From: Spizellomyces sp. 'palustris'
Lineage: Eukaryota > Chytridiomycota > Chytridiomycetes > Spizellomycetales > Spizellomycetaceae
Length of the DNA: 64,000 nt
Direction: 5' to 3'
Assembly (NCBI GenBank): GCA_006535965.1
Contig: QEAR01000006.1
Span: forward strand, 375,399-439,398
Part shown: piece by piece, positions 36,048 to 47,894 of the stretch
How the letters are laid out: each line of letters begins with the position of its first letter
Position numbering within the stretch: the first letter of the stretch is position 1
Translations under genes and position numbers: made by a program
The notes under the pieces: model-generated
Databases searched by the model: none
The model's input: the letters and a program-made list of their open reading frames with translations, nothing else
Told to the model about the DNA's origin: nothing

Positions 36048-38441
36048 ATGAAGATCCTGCCCTTACGCAGGCAAACGCCCTTACCAGCGATGGGGCAACC
36101 AGGAAGGGCCACGCACGCAGGTCTACCCACTGCCCGCTTAGAATCAATGATGGCCAAAAGTGCGCGCAAAATACCCCGCGATCATTTAGAGCTGTGGCCG
36201 TACGCCCGAGAGCAATGTGAGCGTTTGCCAATTGTTCTTGAGCGGTTTAGAGGGTGGAAGGTTATATTTAACGTAAGATTCCATTCTGTGTGGGATGGGG
36301 TAGACGGGGGGCGAAAAGGAGTAGGACATGCACATCTAATCCTTATTGGCTCCTACAGCAACTCATCCGCTTCTTTGAGAGCATTCGAAAGCTCGAGACG
36401 GCGTACGCTAACGAGTTTAGCAAGTTTAATGACGTGCTCTGTGCACCGGACGGAGCAGCCATGCAAGAAATATTCGTCTTTCCCAGCAACCTTATGCAAC
36501 CCGTCCAGAACCAGATTCAAGATATGGCTGCAGCGCATAAAGCGACCGCCATGTACATTCACGAGAGGGTCATTCGGCGCCTCAAATCGCTTAAGCAGCA
36601 AGTTCATGAGCAGCGCCGACATTATCAGCATGCTTTTGATCAGCTAGTTTGGGACGTTACCACCAGTAGACAGGACACGATTGGTATTTTGGGAAAGCAT
36701 GATCGCACGTCGAGGCGTACCGGTACATCGTCCTCAGCCGTTTCGCACACTGGGCCAACCGTTATGGCTGCTGAGCCAATTCTACCTCCCACCAAAGACA
36801 ATGTTGACCCTTGGTTAATCTACCTGCGAATCCAAGCCCAGCTGCGTAAAATGATCGAGGGTGAAAACATTTTCCAAGAACGTATCCTGCACTTTCATCG
36901 GGAGATCGCTCAAATTGATGCTGGAATATTTGACACTCTCCGCCAAACCATCGATCAATACCTCACCGCGATTGGGACTCAAAGCTCGGCAGCCACGACT
37001 CATGCATCTTCGCTGCGGTCCTTACTAAACAACACGGACTGTTTTGGACCCTTTGCCCGTTTCTCTGAGACATTTGAAGTTTTAAGCGCACCCATTTTCA
37101 CAACAGAGCGGAAGTTGGAAGACTTTCCATACCCTCTTCGTGCGATTCGGATTGAGAAGCAGGGAATACTGTATCGCTCTGGAACAGTCAGAAAAGGACA
37201 TTGGAAACCGGTTGTGGCAGTGCTGACTGAAAGTGGTTGGGTTCATTGCTTTGATACTAAATTGAGTCGACTTACGAGGAGGGCTACCAGTGTTGGGGGA
37301 GTCCATATTGGGTCACATCATATGCATGAAGACGGGCGCATTCGATCAAGGGCCACTTCCGAAACCGCTTCGGCATCCGAGATACCCAACTCACTCCTGC
37401 CATTGACATCCACACCCCTTCCAACACCCTTCAAGCCATTCAGTATCAACCTGGCTTCACCTCGGATTAATATCGCCCCCAACGAACGGAAACTCCACCA
37501 GCACGTCTTTACAATCAGCTTGGATCGCCGTAGGACTGGAAAACTGTTCCGGAACAGTGGATCGGAGTTGGAGCTGAAGGCCGCCAGCGAGGAGGAGATG
37601 TTGGATTGGATTTCGGTGCTCAATAGGAAGATCGAGTAAGTATTGATTGCGGTTCCAGTTTCCTTTTGGGCTCCAGCTTTAACTTGTTGGTCATTTCTTC
37701 TTAAGATCGTACCTTCCCACTGGACCCCCCGCTCCCATTTTCCGTTCACCACAACAACTTTCTGCTGAACTTGTCCGGCGTCGAACAGAAGAGGAAGTTC
37801 CGGGACGCCTGCACGATGAATCTGTTGGAGATACAGCCTTGCACATCGCAGGCAACATGTTAGGAAGAACCGCTGGCGCCCATCATCCACACAGCCGACG
37901 TCGAACAGAAGAAGAAGTTCCGGGACGCTTGCATGAATCTGTTGGAGATACAGGCCTGCACCTTGCAGGCAACATGTTAGGAAGAACCGCTAGCGCCCAT
38001 CATCCACATATCCAACATCGAACAGAAGAAGAAGTTCCGGGACGCTTGCACGATGAATCTGTTGGAGATACAGCCCTGCATCTTGCAGGGAACGTGTTAG
38101 AAAACACCGCTAGCGCCCATCATCCACACATCAGCTCCGCCTTACAGGGGCACTCACACGGGCGAATACCAACGGAAGAAAGCATGCATACACCTGCAGA
38201 CGTCGCGGGACATGTAGTAGAAGGAGTCATGCATCCCGAAGAAAGCATTCGGGCCTCAGTTCACCCGCCGCCGCCCATCACCTCGGCTTCTCCGGCGTCG
38301 ATGCGTCCGCGGAACCTCCCGCTTCCCACCCCACCCAAGGAATGGGGTGTGGAGGCGGACGACGAGACGCCGAGGGCGGAGATGTTCAGACCATTGAGGG
38401 CAGAAGCCGAGGCAGGGGCGTTGCCGGCAGCTGTGGAGTAA
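36048..38441 (+). CDS. BAR-PH membrane-scaffold protein (Slm1-like) with 40-residue tandem repeats
   Basis: Three exons: 36048-36272, 36359-37635 and 37706-38441; 2,238 nt, 745 residues. Residues of about 60-300 form a helical BAR/F-BAR-like domain beginning ERFRGWKV..LIRFFESIRKLE..YANEFSKF. A PH domain follows (FPYPLRAIRIEKQGILYRSG, later HQHVFTISL and EEEMLDWISVLNRKIE) with a long Ser/Pro-rich insertion between strands. Fungal Slm1/2 and related proteins combine these two domains to bind PI(4,5)P2 at membrane domains and act with TORC2; assignment to that group is inference. Exon 3 carries three near-identical repeats (37779-38137) of RTEEEVPGRLH(D)ESVGDT plus LHLAGNMLGRTASAHHPH, then a Pro-rich end. 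Exon sums keep frame throughout. Confidence 0.8.
37779..38137 (+). repeat. Coding minisatellite, three units of 117-120 bp
   Basis: Three direct copies begin at about 37779, 37899 and 38016. Copy spacing is 120 and 117 bp, both multiples of three; the second copy lacks one Asp codon. Differences between copies are few and mostly silent or conservative, which indicates recent amplification or homogenisation. The repeat lies in the C-terminal tail of the BAR-PH protein. Confidence 0.9.
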
Positions 38442-38627
38442 ATCATGATGGGGTTTGGTATGTGACGGTGGTGGTGAGCGAGGTTGATTTCGGGCGTTTA
38501 TATCGGTTGGTGTGTGCTAGCTCATGTTAAGAAAAGTTATCCCGTACATTAGTTTCTCATGTAGTCTTTAAATACTGTACAAATCGCTGCAGTGAATGCA
38601 TCCCATCCCTAACCCAACACTACCATC

Positions 38628-41600
38628 TCACATTCCAAAAGTCGTCTCAACCCTCACAATCCCACCGGTACCCCCCGAGGCAATCCAAGATGCCGCACAT
38701 CGATTAGGATTCCAGACCACCTACAGCCCAGCAATGTACATGAGCGGGGTTTGTGCACAAACAATGGATTAAAACCAACGCACCTTTTGAATGGCCACTT
38801 CGGGAGGGTAAAACATAGTCAATATGCTTTCGCTACCTCTAGGAACCATTTGCGCCAATTCCTAACCCAGAGAATGCCAAGTCAGACAAAACTGAGTAGC
38901 TACAGTAATCAGAAATGATCATGGCTACCTCGGGTTTGGTATTTTCCACAAACTTGTACACTTGCGTTTGGAAATCCCATTGAAGTCGGTACAGGTTAAT
39001 TTGAGTTGGTTTCTAAACCAAGGCGGAGATGTCGACCAATCAGATTCTCATGCTCTAAAAAGGAGACTCAAAGAACGAAGGCTCACAAAGCTGCGCTGAT
39101 TCATTCGCTTGAGATTGGAGATCTTCACAGTCCCATCCGCGCTGCCGGTAGCCAGAAAATCAAAATACGGTGATACGTCCGCGCTCTGCGTTTAGTGTGA
39201 GGTCCTTTAGCCAGATCTTTGATGCAGCCAACAAATGAAATGCTCAACGCACCCAAACACACGCTCTGTGCATGGCAATGCCGGTCGTCTTTTGCACAAA
39301 ATGCATCCCCCCACTTTCTTCATCGTCAGCCCTTGATCGCCCTTTAGGATCTTCGTCGCCCGGTCTGAGGAACCGTGCGCCGTTATCTGAATCAGTGAAT
39401 ACCAGTCCCGAGATGGAAGGGATCCAAGTTGTGCACGTCATAAAGGCTGGGAGTATCCGAGAGCAAAGTTGGAGTGTGAAAATAGTTCATCACACAATAT
39501 TGACGAATATGTACCTCTAATACGATATAGAGTCCCTGCCATCAATGGATCCCGGATATCTCTTACAAGAAGCCTCCCGTCATTGCCAGTTGTCAAGAGC
39601 GTGGTAGGAATGGATTTGGGGCCCGCGTGCAAACGAGATCCTGTCCAGCATAGATCCCGAACGCATGAGTCGTGGGCGGGAAAATAGAGCAAAGGGTCTT
39701 GCGGTAGTATACAACGCATGTAAGTATTCCGCATGTTAGCTATAGAGGGACATTGCGGACATTACCTTCATGATCATTCGCATCACCCTGCTTCGCCTGC
39801 GGCTGACGCGAATATACAGCCTGGTCCAAACTCCAAACGGCCACACTACCTATCACGCAAGGAGCTCATATAAATATGGGATTAATGAGTAGTGTGAAAA
39901 CCTCGCGCACCATTTGTGCATCCTGTCGCGATTCGATCGCATCCTCCCCACGCCACCTTCCATAGCATGGTGTCAGGCAGTGCCACCTCAAGCAATGGAT
40001 TTCTCGCTTTTACTGCGCACGCAAAATACATGTCAACAAGAGATAATATGAATTACCATGCGTCTTGTAGGCCTTACCGAATAGAGGACCATTCTCTACT
40101 TGAAATCGTCTGCTCAACTCTTGTGGATGGGGAATATTGAACACTCGCATGCTCCCATCTCCGAATGTTGCTGCCAGTAGGCCTAGTCTCCGTATCTCGC
40201 CAGGATTTGTTTGCTAGCGGATAGAGTGGGAATAGGTTAACCACTCCGAATGCTAGACGCACCGTATTGACAATCCCAAATTGTACCTGATCCTTCTTCT
40301 CAAAGAATCCCCACGGTGCCCACTTGACATCAAACACACATCCAAAGTCATGCAAAAGACAGAGTACCAGCGAAGGTTGTTGATCTCCGCCAACATTCTT
40401 CTTTGCATCATTCAAATTCCCCATATTCCATATCTGAATACATCCCTTCATGTTGTCTCCGGCAGGCTGCTGACGCACGCCAATGACGTGATGTTCGTCT
40501 ATCGTGCTCTTGTAGCCTGCAACGGCCAGGTATTGGGTTCCATCTACGGGGTATAGATGATCAATGACGCGCCCAGATCAAGGAAGCGGTTACCTGGCCT
40601 CACCTTTTTCCCCTCGCATTGGACACCAGTCCAGACCCCATATGGAACCCCCAGCATTCAGTACAAACCGCTTGCGCTTCTTGGTACCAACGTCCGCTTA
40701 GTTGCCAAGAAGGATTTATATCAGACAATGAACAGATTGATGGAGAGGTTCACGCCAGAATGGACATACGCAATGCACATGAGCTAAAGAGATTCACAGG
40801 TTGACTCCAACTGGATGTGCTCTCGTTCCCATTTGACACCATACACGCAGATTGGACCGGGAAGTAGGATACCGCCTCACTAGGTCCAACTCTGTAAGTT
40901 AGCTGAATCGAGCAAGTGCTGCGCAGGTACTTACGCTATTGGGACGGCCTCAAAGTCCTCCAGTCTCGGGTGCACGCAATCGGAAACAGTGTAGCTTCCA
41001 TTCCCATCCCCATCTGCTGCAACTAAAGTCGGAAGCGGCACTACGGACATTGCATTCCGATCTACTGGTCGTCTCGGCTTTGAAGGGGTAGACTTTGGTG
41101 TACCCGGTACACTGCTACGAGGGTTTCTCTTCGCCTCGTCGTCTTTTCCCTTTTTCTTTTCTTCGCGAGCTCGCTGCTTGGCTTCCTTAACTTGCTGATC
41201 ATGCAATGCCTTGAGCCGTCGGCGTTCCGCAACTTCGCGCTCTTTGCCATATCCAATCAGGAATGTATTTTTGCTAGGCTTGGCAATGCCGGGAATGAGA
41301 GCTTCGTACTCTTCGATGGCCAATGGCCATGCATCAAATGGTAACTGATCGTATAATGCGAGAATGTCAGGGCGAATGGAGTTACGCGATTTGTCAAGTT
41401 CGGGATTTGTCTGAGATGATGTTTCACTAGCAGCAGGAATGGCAAAGCCAGGTTCGTGTACGATAGTTGAGGAATTGGACTCGGATGTGTTGCCCAATTC
41501 AGTGTCCTGTTCTCGTGGATACGCCCAACTCAAAAAGTCTAAAACCTCATGAACGTGCTTTGTCGCATGATATCTAAGACCTTGGACATTAAGGAAGTCT

Positions 41601-42715
41601 TTATTGCACAAGGGCAGGAAGCATTTATACCGTCCTGCTTCCATATCCACTTTCCAAATCTTGGGCTCTCCGCTGAGCTCACTTTCCGTTCTTGGGATTT
41701 TGGGTGTTTGAGACGCATCTTCTCCTGCTCTGCGTTTCATGCCAGCGATCTCATCTGGTGCTTCAGACGATGCCGCTGCAGCTGCAGCGACGTTAAATAC
41801 ATTTTGCATACCTACGTCCACAGAAGGCCCGTCTCTCGCCTCAGTCTCAGTCAACTCGTCAACAGCCTTTCCCCGCTTTCCGCCTTTAGCCGGGCGACCG
41901 CGTCGCTCTCGAGGAGAAGATGTCTGACTCGCCGGTTCGTTGGCCCTGTTCGTCTCCAGTAGAGACTGGGTCAAATCCACCAGCACATACTTCTCCAGCG
42001 CTTCCGTAATCTTCAGCCGGAGTTCAAGTAAACCAGGATGATTCGAATAATCCGCCGGGTCCTCGTCTGCGTCCTCTGTTCTATTAACATCAGTGGGCGT
42101 GCCGACAGTTGGACTATCCTCTCCCCGCCGACGTCTCCTTGGGGTACGAGCAGGGATGGGAGCCGTTGATTGTACCATGTCAGCATCCTCGTCGCCTTCG
42201 ATATAGTCTTCCTCAGAGTCGCCGTCCTCTTCAGGCTCAGAAATGTCGGATACTCCAAACTCAGACTCGTCCCCGTCTTGGTCAGCATTTCGTTTCCGCG
42301 CCGGCTTTTCTTTGACTTGCGCTGTCGTGGATGACCCGCCTGACTGCTGTTGAAGTGGAAATTCCGCATTGCTGACAGGCGCGAAAGCCAGCAAAGTCAA
42401 TACTCCAGGGTCATTGACCAGAGTGGCAGTGTCTTCCTTCCTACATCTTCGAGTACTACTTGCACCTCTCCCTCTGCCTCGGCCCCTACTTCGTCCCCTC
42501 GGAGTACTGGTGCCCAAGATATTAGAGGATGCAACCGTTTGTGGTTGGTCAGTGGTGTTGAGATCTTGAACAGTTCTATGGAGCTCCATTGGAGTTGGGT
42601 TAGTGGTCGCGTTCAAAATGGCATTCGTCGCAAGATCGCTCCCGGTAAGCTCTCCATTTGGACTCTCTTTTGCATATGTAGGCTGGTTCGCTTCGCCCCG
42701 TGTGCGTATTTGCAT
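38628..42715 (-). CDS. TFIIIC subunit 6-like WD40 protein (GTF3C2/Sfc6-like)
   Basis: The start ATG at 42715 opens a 594-codon first exon (to about 40935). It has an acidic and basic, Arg/Gly-rich N-terminus (GRSRGRGRGRG) and a C2H2 zinc finger YKCFLPLCNKDFLNVQGLRYH..H near residue 350. Downstream exons encode WD40 blades: GCIQIWNM, LVLCLLHDFGCVFDVKWAPWG, FGDGSMRVFNIP, AVAVWSLDQAVYS, CVRDLCWTGSR, LLTTGNDGRLLVRDIRDP, and a last exon VVWNPNRCAASWIASGGTGG..RVETTFGM ending at TGA 38628. This pattern of a disordered N-terminus followed by a WD40 propeller with the HDFGCVFD motif matches the TFIIIC tau-B subunit that helps recruit RNA polymerase III to tRNA genes. Exon limits in the 3' half are approximate. 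It converges on the BAR-PH gene with a 186-bp gap. Confidence 0.68.
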
Positions 42716-43890
42716 CAGTCAAGACTCCCCAGGAAGCGATCCGCCGTATGTAGGCCCAAAAAAACACTGTGGTGCCAGGCTGGAGCTAGTTGCCTGGAGA
42801 AGGGATCGAACATACGGCCCACCTAGCATCACGTGACTTATCGCGGACCCCACCCAAAGCAAGTATGCAAGCAAAGCAAGGTCTACCAGCGATAACGATA
42901 TGCGGCCATTATGGCAAACAACGATATGCTTAAACATCCAGTGATTTTGACGAGCCATGTCTGTTTTTCTTGCCAACATGTTATTCAACAAGCACAGTAG
43001 TTCCCCAGTCATTGATGCATAGCATTGGGGCTCAACGTGTTTGGGCCATCGACATTGTTCAAATATTTGCGGCCATTCCTGGCTGTTTGTGCAGAGCTGT
43101 TTATGCAGAGCGGTTTGCGGCTTTTTAACAAGACTTGATGACTCAGCTGATTCCAACAAGCCATGCCCGTTTTTTCGAAAGTCTCCCCAACCTCTTCCCA
43201 CATTGCCTGAAATCCCAATCGCCACCCCGCCCTGCCCTTTCACCACAGGGCGCCTCGTGCACCCCCTCTAACATATGTCATACCATGTCTCTTTTTGCAG
43301 CCGCTCTCTGGCAGGATTAAGAGGGGTAACCATAGCCATGTTTCCCCAATGATGTTGGCCTCCAGTGGAGGGAGAAGAGGAGTGTGCTCATGCTATGGTC
43401 CCGAAACGCTTTTGGTGATTGCTAGCGAACCCTTCCAATAAATGCAAAGGCCTGAAATCCAAATTCATTGATTCATGTCCTGCTGATTGGGGGTCCATTT
43501 GCCTTTTAAACCCTTCCATTAATCCCCTCCATCTATTAGGGTTAAAAAGATACGACTCAAGTTTCCGCTTTATTTGCTGATAGTGGCGTTTTTTGAGACA
43601 AAACGCGGCGTGACGGTTCAAGGCAAAGGAGGTGTCGATATTTCCGTCACACTTTCAAGTGACGCGCTTTGGGGCCGAGGGCAAAAAGACTGCGGAAATT
43701 TGGGGGGCGGACAGAGTACCTTTTCCTATAAAGCCCCCGCATCTTTTGTTTCTTGTTTTTTATTACTAGAACCCTTTCCGACACTACTCACACCTGCTTA
43801 GAGAGTCCGCACGTAAATAACTGTGCTCGCAGACAGTTTACTCCCCAATTGCAAAAGAATCCTCGCAGCACACCCCGTCCCTGAGAGAGA
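42716..43890. other. Divergent intergenic region
   Basis: A 1.17-kb spacer between the TFIIIC6-like gene (minus) and the AN1 gene (plus), so it holds two promoters. Visible motifs include TGACTCAGC near 43138-43146 (an AP-1/Gcn4-type bZIP site) and AGGGG/CCCCT elements around 43260-43325. No coding feature is supported. Confidence 0.45.
43727..43733 (+). promoter_or_regulatory. Possible TATA box of the AN1 gene
   Basis: TATAAAG lies 158 bp upstream of the AN1 start codon, followed by a pyrimidine-rich stretch. The spacing is plausible for a fungal promoter, but no transcript evidence is available. Confidence 0.3.
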
Positions 43891-44181
43891 ATGTCTTCTT
43901 CCAATACCGTCACCACAACACCAGAATCAACCGCCAACTCAACTCCAACGGCCACAACACCCACACCCAAACGCAACCGTCCCACACCTTGCTCCCTCTC
44001 GTGTGGTGCTCCCGCTGTCAAAATAGTCGGTGATTGCCGATGGTGCCAAGCGAAATTCTGTGCAAAGCACCGGTTGCCTGAGGCGCACCAGTGCCCAGGA
44101 ATGGAAGGTTGTAAGAAGAATGCCGTTGGTGTGCTTGAAAAGAGATTGTTGGGAGAAAAGTGCGTTGGGAGTAAGGTTTAG
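43891..44181 (+). CDS. Small AN1-type zinc-finger protein
   Basis: A 96-residue frame. After a Thr/Pro-rich N-terminus of about 33 residues comes an AN1 finger: CSLSCG, then CRWCQAKFCAKHRLPEAHQCPG and a C-terminal CKKNA segment, giving the expected Cys and His ligands. Small AN1 proteins such as yeast Tmc1 are linked to ubiquitin and proteasome stress responses; the assignment of function here is inference. A GTAAGG donor overlaps the last codons (near 44171), so an alternative spliced C-terminus using sequence up to about 44400 cannot be excluded. Confidence 0.72.
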   Translation: MSSSNTVTTTPESTANSTPTATTPTPKRNRPTPCSLSCGAPAVKIVGDCRWCQAKFCAKHRLPEAHQCPGMEGCKKNAVGVLEKRLLGEKCVGSKV

Positions 44182-44549
44182 CGCTTTTGTTCACTATGTA
44201 TATTCCGCTCGCATGTACACTGAGTCTGCCTCCGATATGTGGGTGCGTTTATGGATAGCGTCTTTGTTTTATTTTTTCTTTTTTGTTTAATATCTTTGCT
44301 GGTCATGGCCAGCACAACATGCTATATTCACTGCTTCTTATTATCCTGTCGCTCTCAAGGCGGCGACAAATATGGTAGAGGCCTGTTTCGTATGAATTAC
44401 TTAATCTCACTAATGACTACGTGCATGGGAATGTTGGGTATCATCCTTGTCGGATCATGCCAGTGAGTGTTATCATTCAAGAGCCATATCAAAGAAATCG
44501 AAAGAAGGCAGTGTACTAATCTACCATCTTATCACTTTTCACCAAGCCC
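44182..44549. other. Convergent spacer
   Basis: A 368-bp region between the AN1 gene and the converging membrane-protein gene. It contains a hydrophobic frame (44239-44466) with no start context or homology that I trust. It could include an alternative last exon of the AN1 gene. Confidence 0.35.
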
Positions 44550-45101
44550 TCAGTCATCGCATGACTCCCCATCACAATCCCACCTTCTAACCTCCACAGG
44601 ACTTCCACGCCCTCTCACCACCCTATAAACTCCACCCTCCTCCTTGTCCAATACCCAAAATAGCAGCACCGCAATCACTATCGCGAGTCCGATGAGGAAA
44701 ATTCCCTTTTCGCGGGAGGTGGGATGGAGGAGCGAGGAAGACATGCGACGCAGGAGCGGAACTTTTGGCTGTGATGTTGGTGATGCGGGGGTTGAGGATG
44801 GCGGTGAATCAGGCGGCGACGAGTCTTTTTGCTTACGACGTTGTCGCACGGATAAAGCGTCGCCTGTAGTCTCATTCTGTGGTTCCTTGACTGCTGAGGG
44901 AGCCATGTCAGCCTTATCTGATGTCTCGGCTTTCGGCTTGAGTTTGGAGATGGTGCGACCGCGAGAGATTGTTGTCGTGGACGGGGAAACCGGCGGGGAG
45001 AGTTTACTGGGCATGAAACACCGCTGGCAGAAATAACTATTTTGTATTGAAGCGTACGCGATTTTCAGACAAAACTCTTTCGTAGTCAGTGCCATTCTCA
45101 T
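44550..45101 (-). CDS. Single-pass membrane protein of unknown function
   Basis: A frame of 183 codons from ATG 45101, or 155 codons from an internal ATG at 45014 (MPSKLSPPVSPSTT), which looks the more natural start. The N-terminal two thirds are Ser/Pro/Lys-rich and disordered. A single hydrophobic helix GIFLIGLAIVIAVLLFWVLD lies near the C-terminus, followed by about 30 charged residues ending ESCDD. The topology resembles a tail-anchored or type II protein with a short lumenal end. I do not recognise a family. Composition bias and one clear membrane helix favour a real gene, but no homology supports it. Confidence 0.5.
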   Translation of the reverse strand: MRMALTTKEFCLKIAYASIQNSYFCQRCFMPSKLSPPVSPSTTTISRGRTISKLKPKAETSDKADMAPSAVKEPQNETTGDALSVRQRRKQKDSSPPDSPPSSTPASPTSQPKVPLLRRMSSSLLHPTSREKGIFLIGLAIVIAVLLFWVLDKEEGGVYRVVRGRGSPVEVRRWDCDGESCDD

Positions 45102-45730
45102 TGTTCGCTTACTGCCTGAGCGACCTTAATTAAATTGGATTAATTCATTTCAAAAACGCATTGCTACTATTTTTAACCCTCGACAGATGATCTGGTTGAG
45201 TAAGCAGGAAGATGTACAAGCCTCTCTGATGGACAAATGGGATAGCTAATCACGAAGTCGGATTGGACGTGAATTTGACGGTCAAGTATTGCATGAATTG
45301 CCTCCGTGGCTGCAATGAGAATGTGCAAGATCATAATTCCTGCTTAATTATAAAAATGGCTTAATTTGTACTGTATACCATTCCATCTTCCCTCCCCCCG
45401 CCAACCCTAAACCCTAGACGCCAGTCTATGCTTTCCCGTTTCCGTTTGTGGTTGCTCTGGGAACTGAACCACAATACCAGCAGCCGTAATTGGATAACTT
45501 GTTACGATGACATGCAGTAGCTGCGATGTAAAGGTTGGGGTCTAGTTTGGCAGATGAGCATAATGCAAGGAATGCAACAATAACAATAACATGCAAACAA
45601 GCGGACTGCCGCGCAATCCAAACACTGTGGCGCACTGATGGACAAAGCCACAAAGCCACGCCTAGATTTACATTTGATGCAACATTACTACTAGTCAATT
45701 GAAATCGCTGTCCTCACACAATTACAAGTA
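45102..45730. other. Intergenic region with telobox-like motif
   Basis: A 629-bp AT-rich spacer between divergent genes. It contains CCCTAAACCCTAG near 45406-45418, which matches the telobox or an interstitial TTTAGGG-type telomere unit. No gene is supported. Confidence 0.4.
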
Positions 45731-47035
45731 ATGCTCTCTAGGCGTCCATTCGGTCAGTTGCGACCACAGTTTACTCCAAGTATGTCCGCACCGCATTCCC
45801 ACATTGTCCCCGATCCACCCGAATCCGACTCGGAAATGTCGTTACCTGACCTTCTTCAGAACAAGGTGGTATCGGTCTCAAAATGGGATAAAACACATTT
45901 GGCAGCCTTACAGATAGTGGTGGAGCAAAATGTCCCCGTTGAGAGGGTGGTTCCCTCTGTTTTTGTCGGCAATGACGGTGAGTCCGGCGAAGAAACACTG
46001 TTTTAATGCTATTGCAATTGCGCCAAAAGTAGAGTATAATTTTCGTTTGTATACAGAATTTAATTCCACCCAACAGTTGTATTTTTGGCTTGACGAGGAT
46101 GCGGTTAGAAGCCTTCGTATATTAATATGAGAAAAGGATGCTCGAGTATTACGAGTGCTGGACTCTTGTGCAGCCACCTTTTATACCAAGTTGTCAAGAG
46201 TGGTGCAGAGCGGTTATTATGACACCGACAAGGATGAAGATGAGAGCAGCTGCGACGAGGATGAAGACGAGAGCAGCTGCGAAGAGTATGAAGATGAGAT
46301 CAACTCCAAGGACATGTTGCGCGATTTCCTTGGTGCTATGGCAGACATGCATAACTCAAGCTCCTTTTTTTTCCAAAGAAGATGGCCGCATAAATCAGGA
46401 GCCATCAAAATGGGCGTCCGGAAGGCCCGTGTCGTCAATGGTGGTGACATTGGATTGGTGACATTAACTGCAAGTGGAGAATCAAAAGATGTGCGGTTTT
46501 TGAGGCCCATCTTTTTTGAGGTATGCATGTGAAACGATGCATATTGGAAACTCAATGTTACGGTTGAATGGCTAGTGATGCATGCAATAACCTACTTTTG
46601 TATTTAATCGTCAGGGTAAGAGAAACAAGCATGGTAAATCTGATGATGAGATATTAGCACCGCTTGCCGGTGAGGCCCTGTGGACTGCTCAGGTGAATGC
46701 AGCCGGTAGGGGTGGTGATCAAGAGGTTTGTAACAGGAATAGTGCTCTTTGTTCGGTTATCTCAAAAAGTTTCTGGTTTCTGCCAATTAGGTTTTCGGAG
46801 TGGGAAGCCACGGTCGAAATGCCTATTTCATCCATTCATTATTCCCCCAATCTTATTTAAGTGCCGTATGTGCAGGGAACCCACCTGCAGAAACAGTGGT
46901 TGTTAAAGTATATCAACTACTTTTGACCTTGGACATCCAGAACCACGAAAACAATTTGCCCTGCAATACCTGGCAATTCTAAAATATCTAGGGTCAGGTG
47001 AATCATTGGTTGGGAAGTTGTTTGGTCAAAAGATT
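45731..47035 (+). pseudogene. Truncated kinase-like gene (CRN/FunK1-type appearance)
   Basis: Spliced exons can be followed from ATG 45731 (SEMSLPDLLQNKVVSVSKWDK) through EFNSTQQLYFWLDEDAVRSL and TFYTKLSRVVQSGYY, an acidic repeat, FLRPIFFE, then KHGKSDDEILAPLAGEALW. They end in a glycine-rich segment VFGVGSHGRNAYF and VVVKVY, resembling the P-loop and beta-3 Lys strand of a protein kinase. After VVVKVY the expected helix (KQFALQYLAILKYLGSGE) is present but in another frame. No HRD or DFG catalytic motif follows before stops near 47035. I infer a decayed kinase-domain gene of the kind common in chytrid Crinkler or FunK1-like families; family identity is uncertain. A real gene with a different C-terminus is the alternative. 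Confidence 0.35.
46226..46297 (+). repeat. 27-bp acidic coding repeat
   Basis: Two and a half copies of a 27-bp unit encode DEDESSCDE, DEDESSCEE and YEDE inside the kinase-like gene. Copies differ at only a few bases. It is a small slippage-type repeat. Confidence 0.7.
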
Positions 47036-47894
47036 TAGCGCATACGTTTTTTTTGGCAACTTGGACCGGAACCGACACTCAGGCTTCTTGAGGTTTTCGT
47101 GGATTGTCATTGGAAATTAACTGTAATCTATTATGCGAACGCCGCACGCTGATCAAGCAACACAAATAACAATTACGAATGCTCATCTGCCGAATTAGAC
47201 CCAACCTTTATATCGCAGCTACTGCATGTCATCGTAGCAAGCCATTTATTTAGTCGATATGTTGACACAAATTGCAATGATTCTGCCCCAGGGCAAATCA
47301 AAATAAAGGGTCTCTGCACCAGCACTAGCACCGCGCCGTAAACGGTTATGCTGCTTATGTCATCAGATTTATTAACTCCGACTGCTCAGAACCAGAGCCT
47401 CTCGTCTCTCGCGCAGATATGCGAAAATGAACAGTTCTCTTGCAACCGTAACAATGTCCAACAGGAGCTGATACTTATGCTTTTGAGATCCATAGAGAAA
47501 GGCTTTGTCGAATCTAATCTACCGAGGTCCTAAATCGTGTTTCGATAGAGAATAATAGAAGACTGCCATAATATTCCATGTTGGAAAGTGCTTTAATCAC
47601 AGGATAACTTCAATTTGTCCACCAGCACTATGGTGGTAGAAGGCTCAATCCCATCACCCTCAACCAAAATGCATATAGCAAAACATCCAATACAGCATTG
47701 GGCAACACATCAACATGACCTCACGACCCCTATCCACATCTCGTGATGTGACATCCCCCATTTTCGGTCGATTGATAATGCCCCATTGCTGAACAAACAT
47801 GTCGTCATTGACTTGCTAAAGAAAGGCATAAAAGCAAGAGTTTATTTCGTTCCCGCTCTTTGTTAGTAAAAACCAATTATACAATTTTCCAGAT
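47036..47894. other. Intergenic region upstream of apicortin
   Basis: An 859-bp AT-rich region. One 61-codon frame (47348-47533) has no recognisable features. No kinase catalytic motifs continue here from the left. The right part should hold the apicortin promoter. Confidence 0.4.

Noticed and set aside
45426-45698. A 90-codon minus-strand frame
   Set aside because: Low-complexity composition and no supporting features; probably a random open frame.
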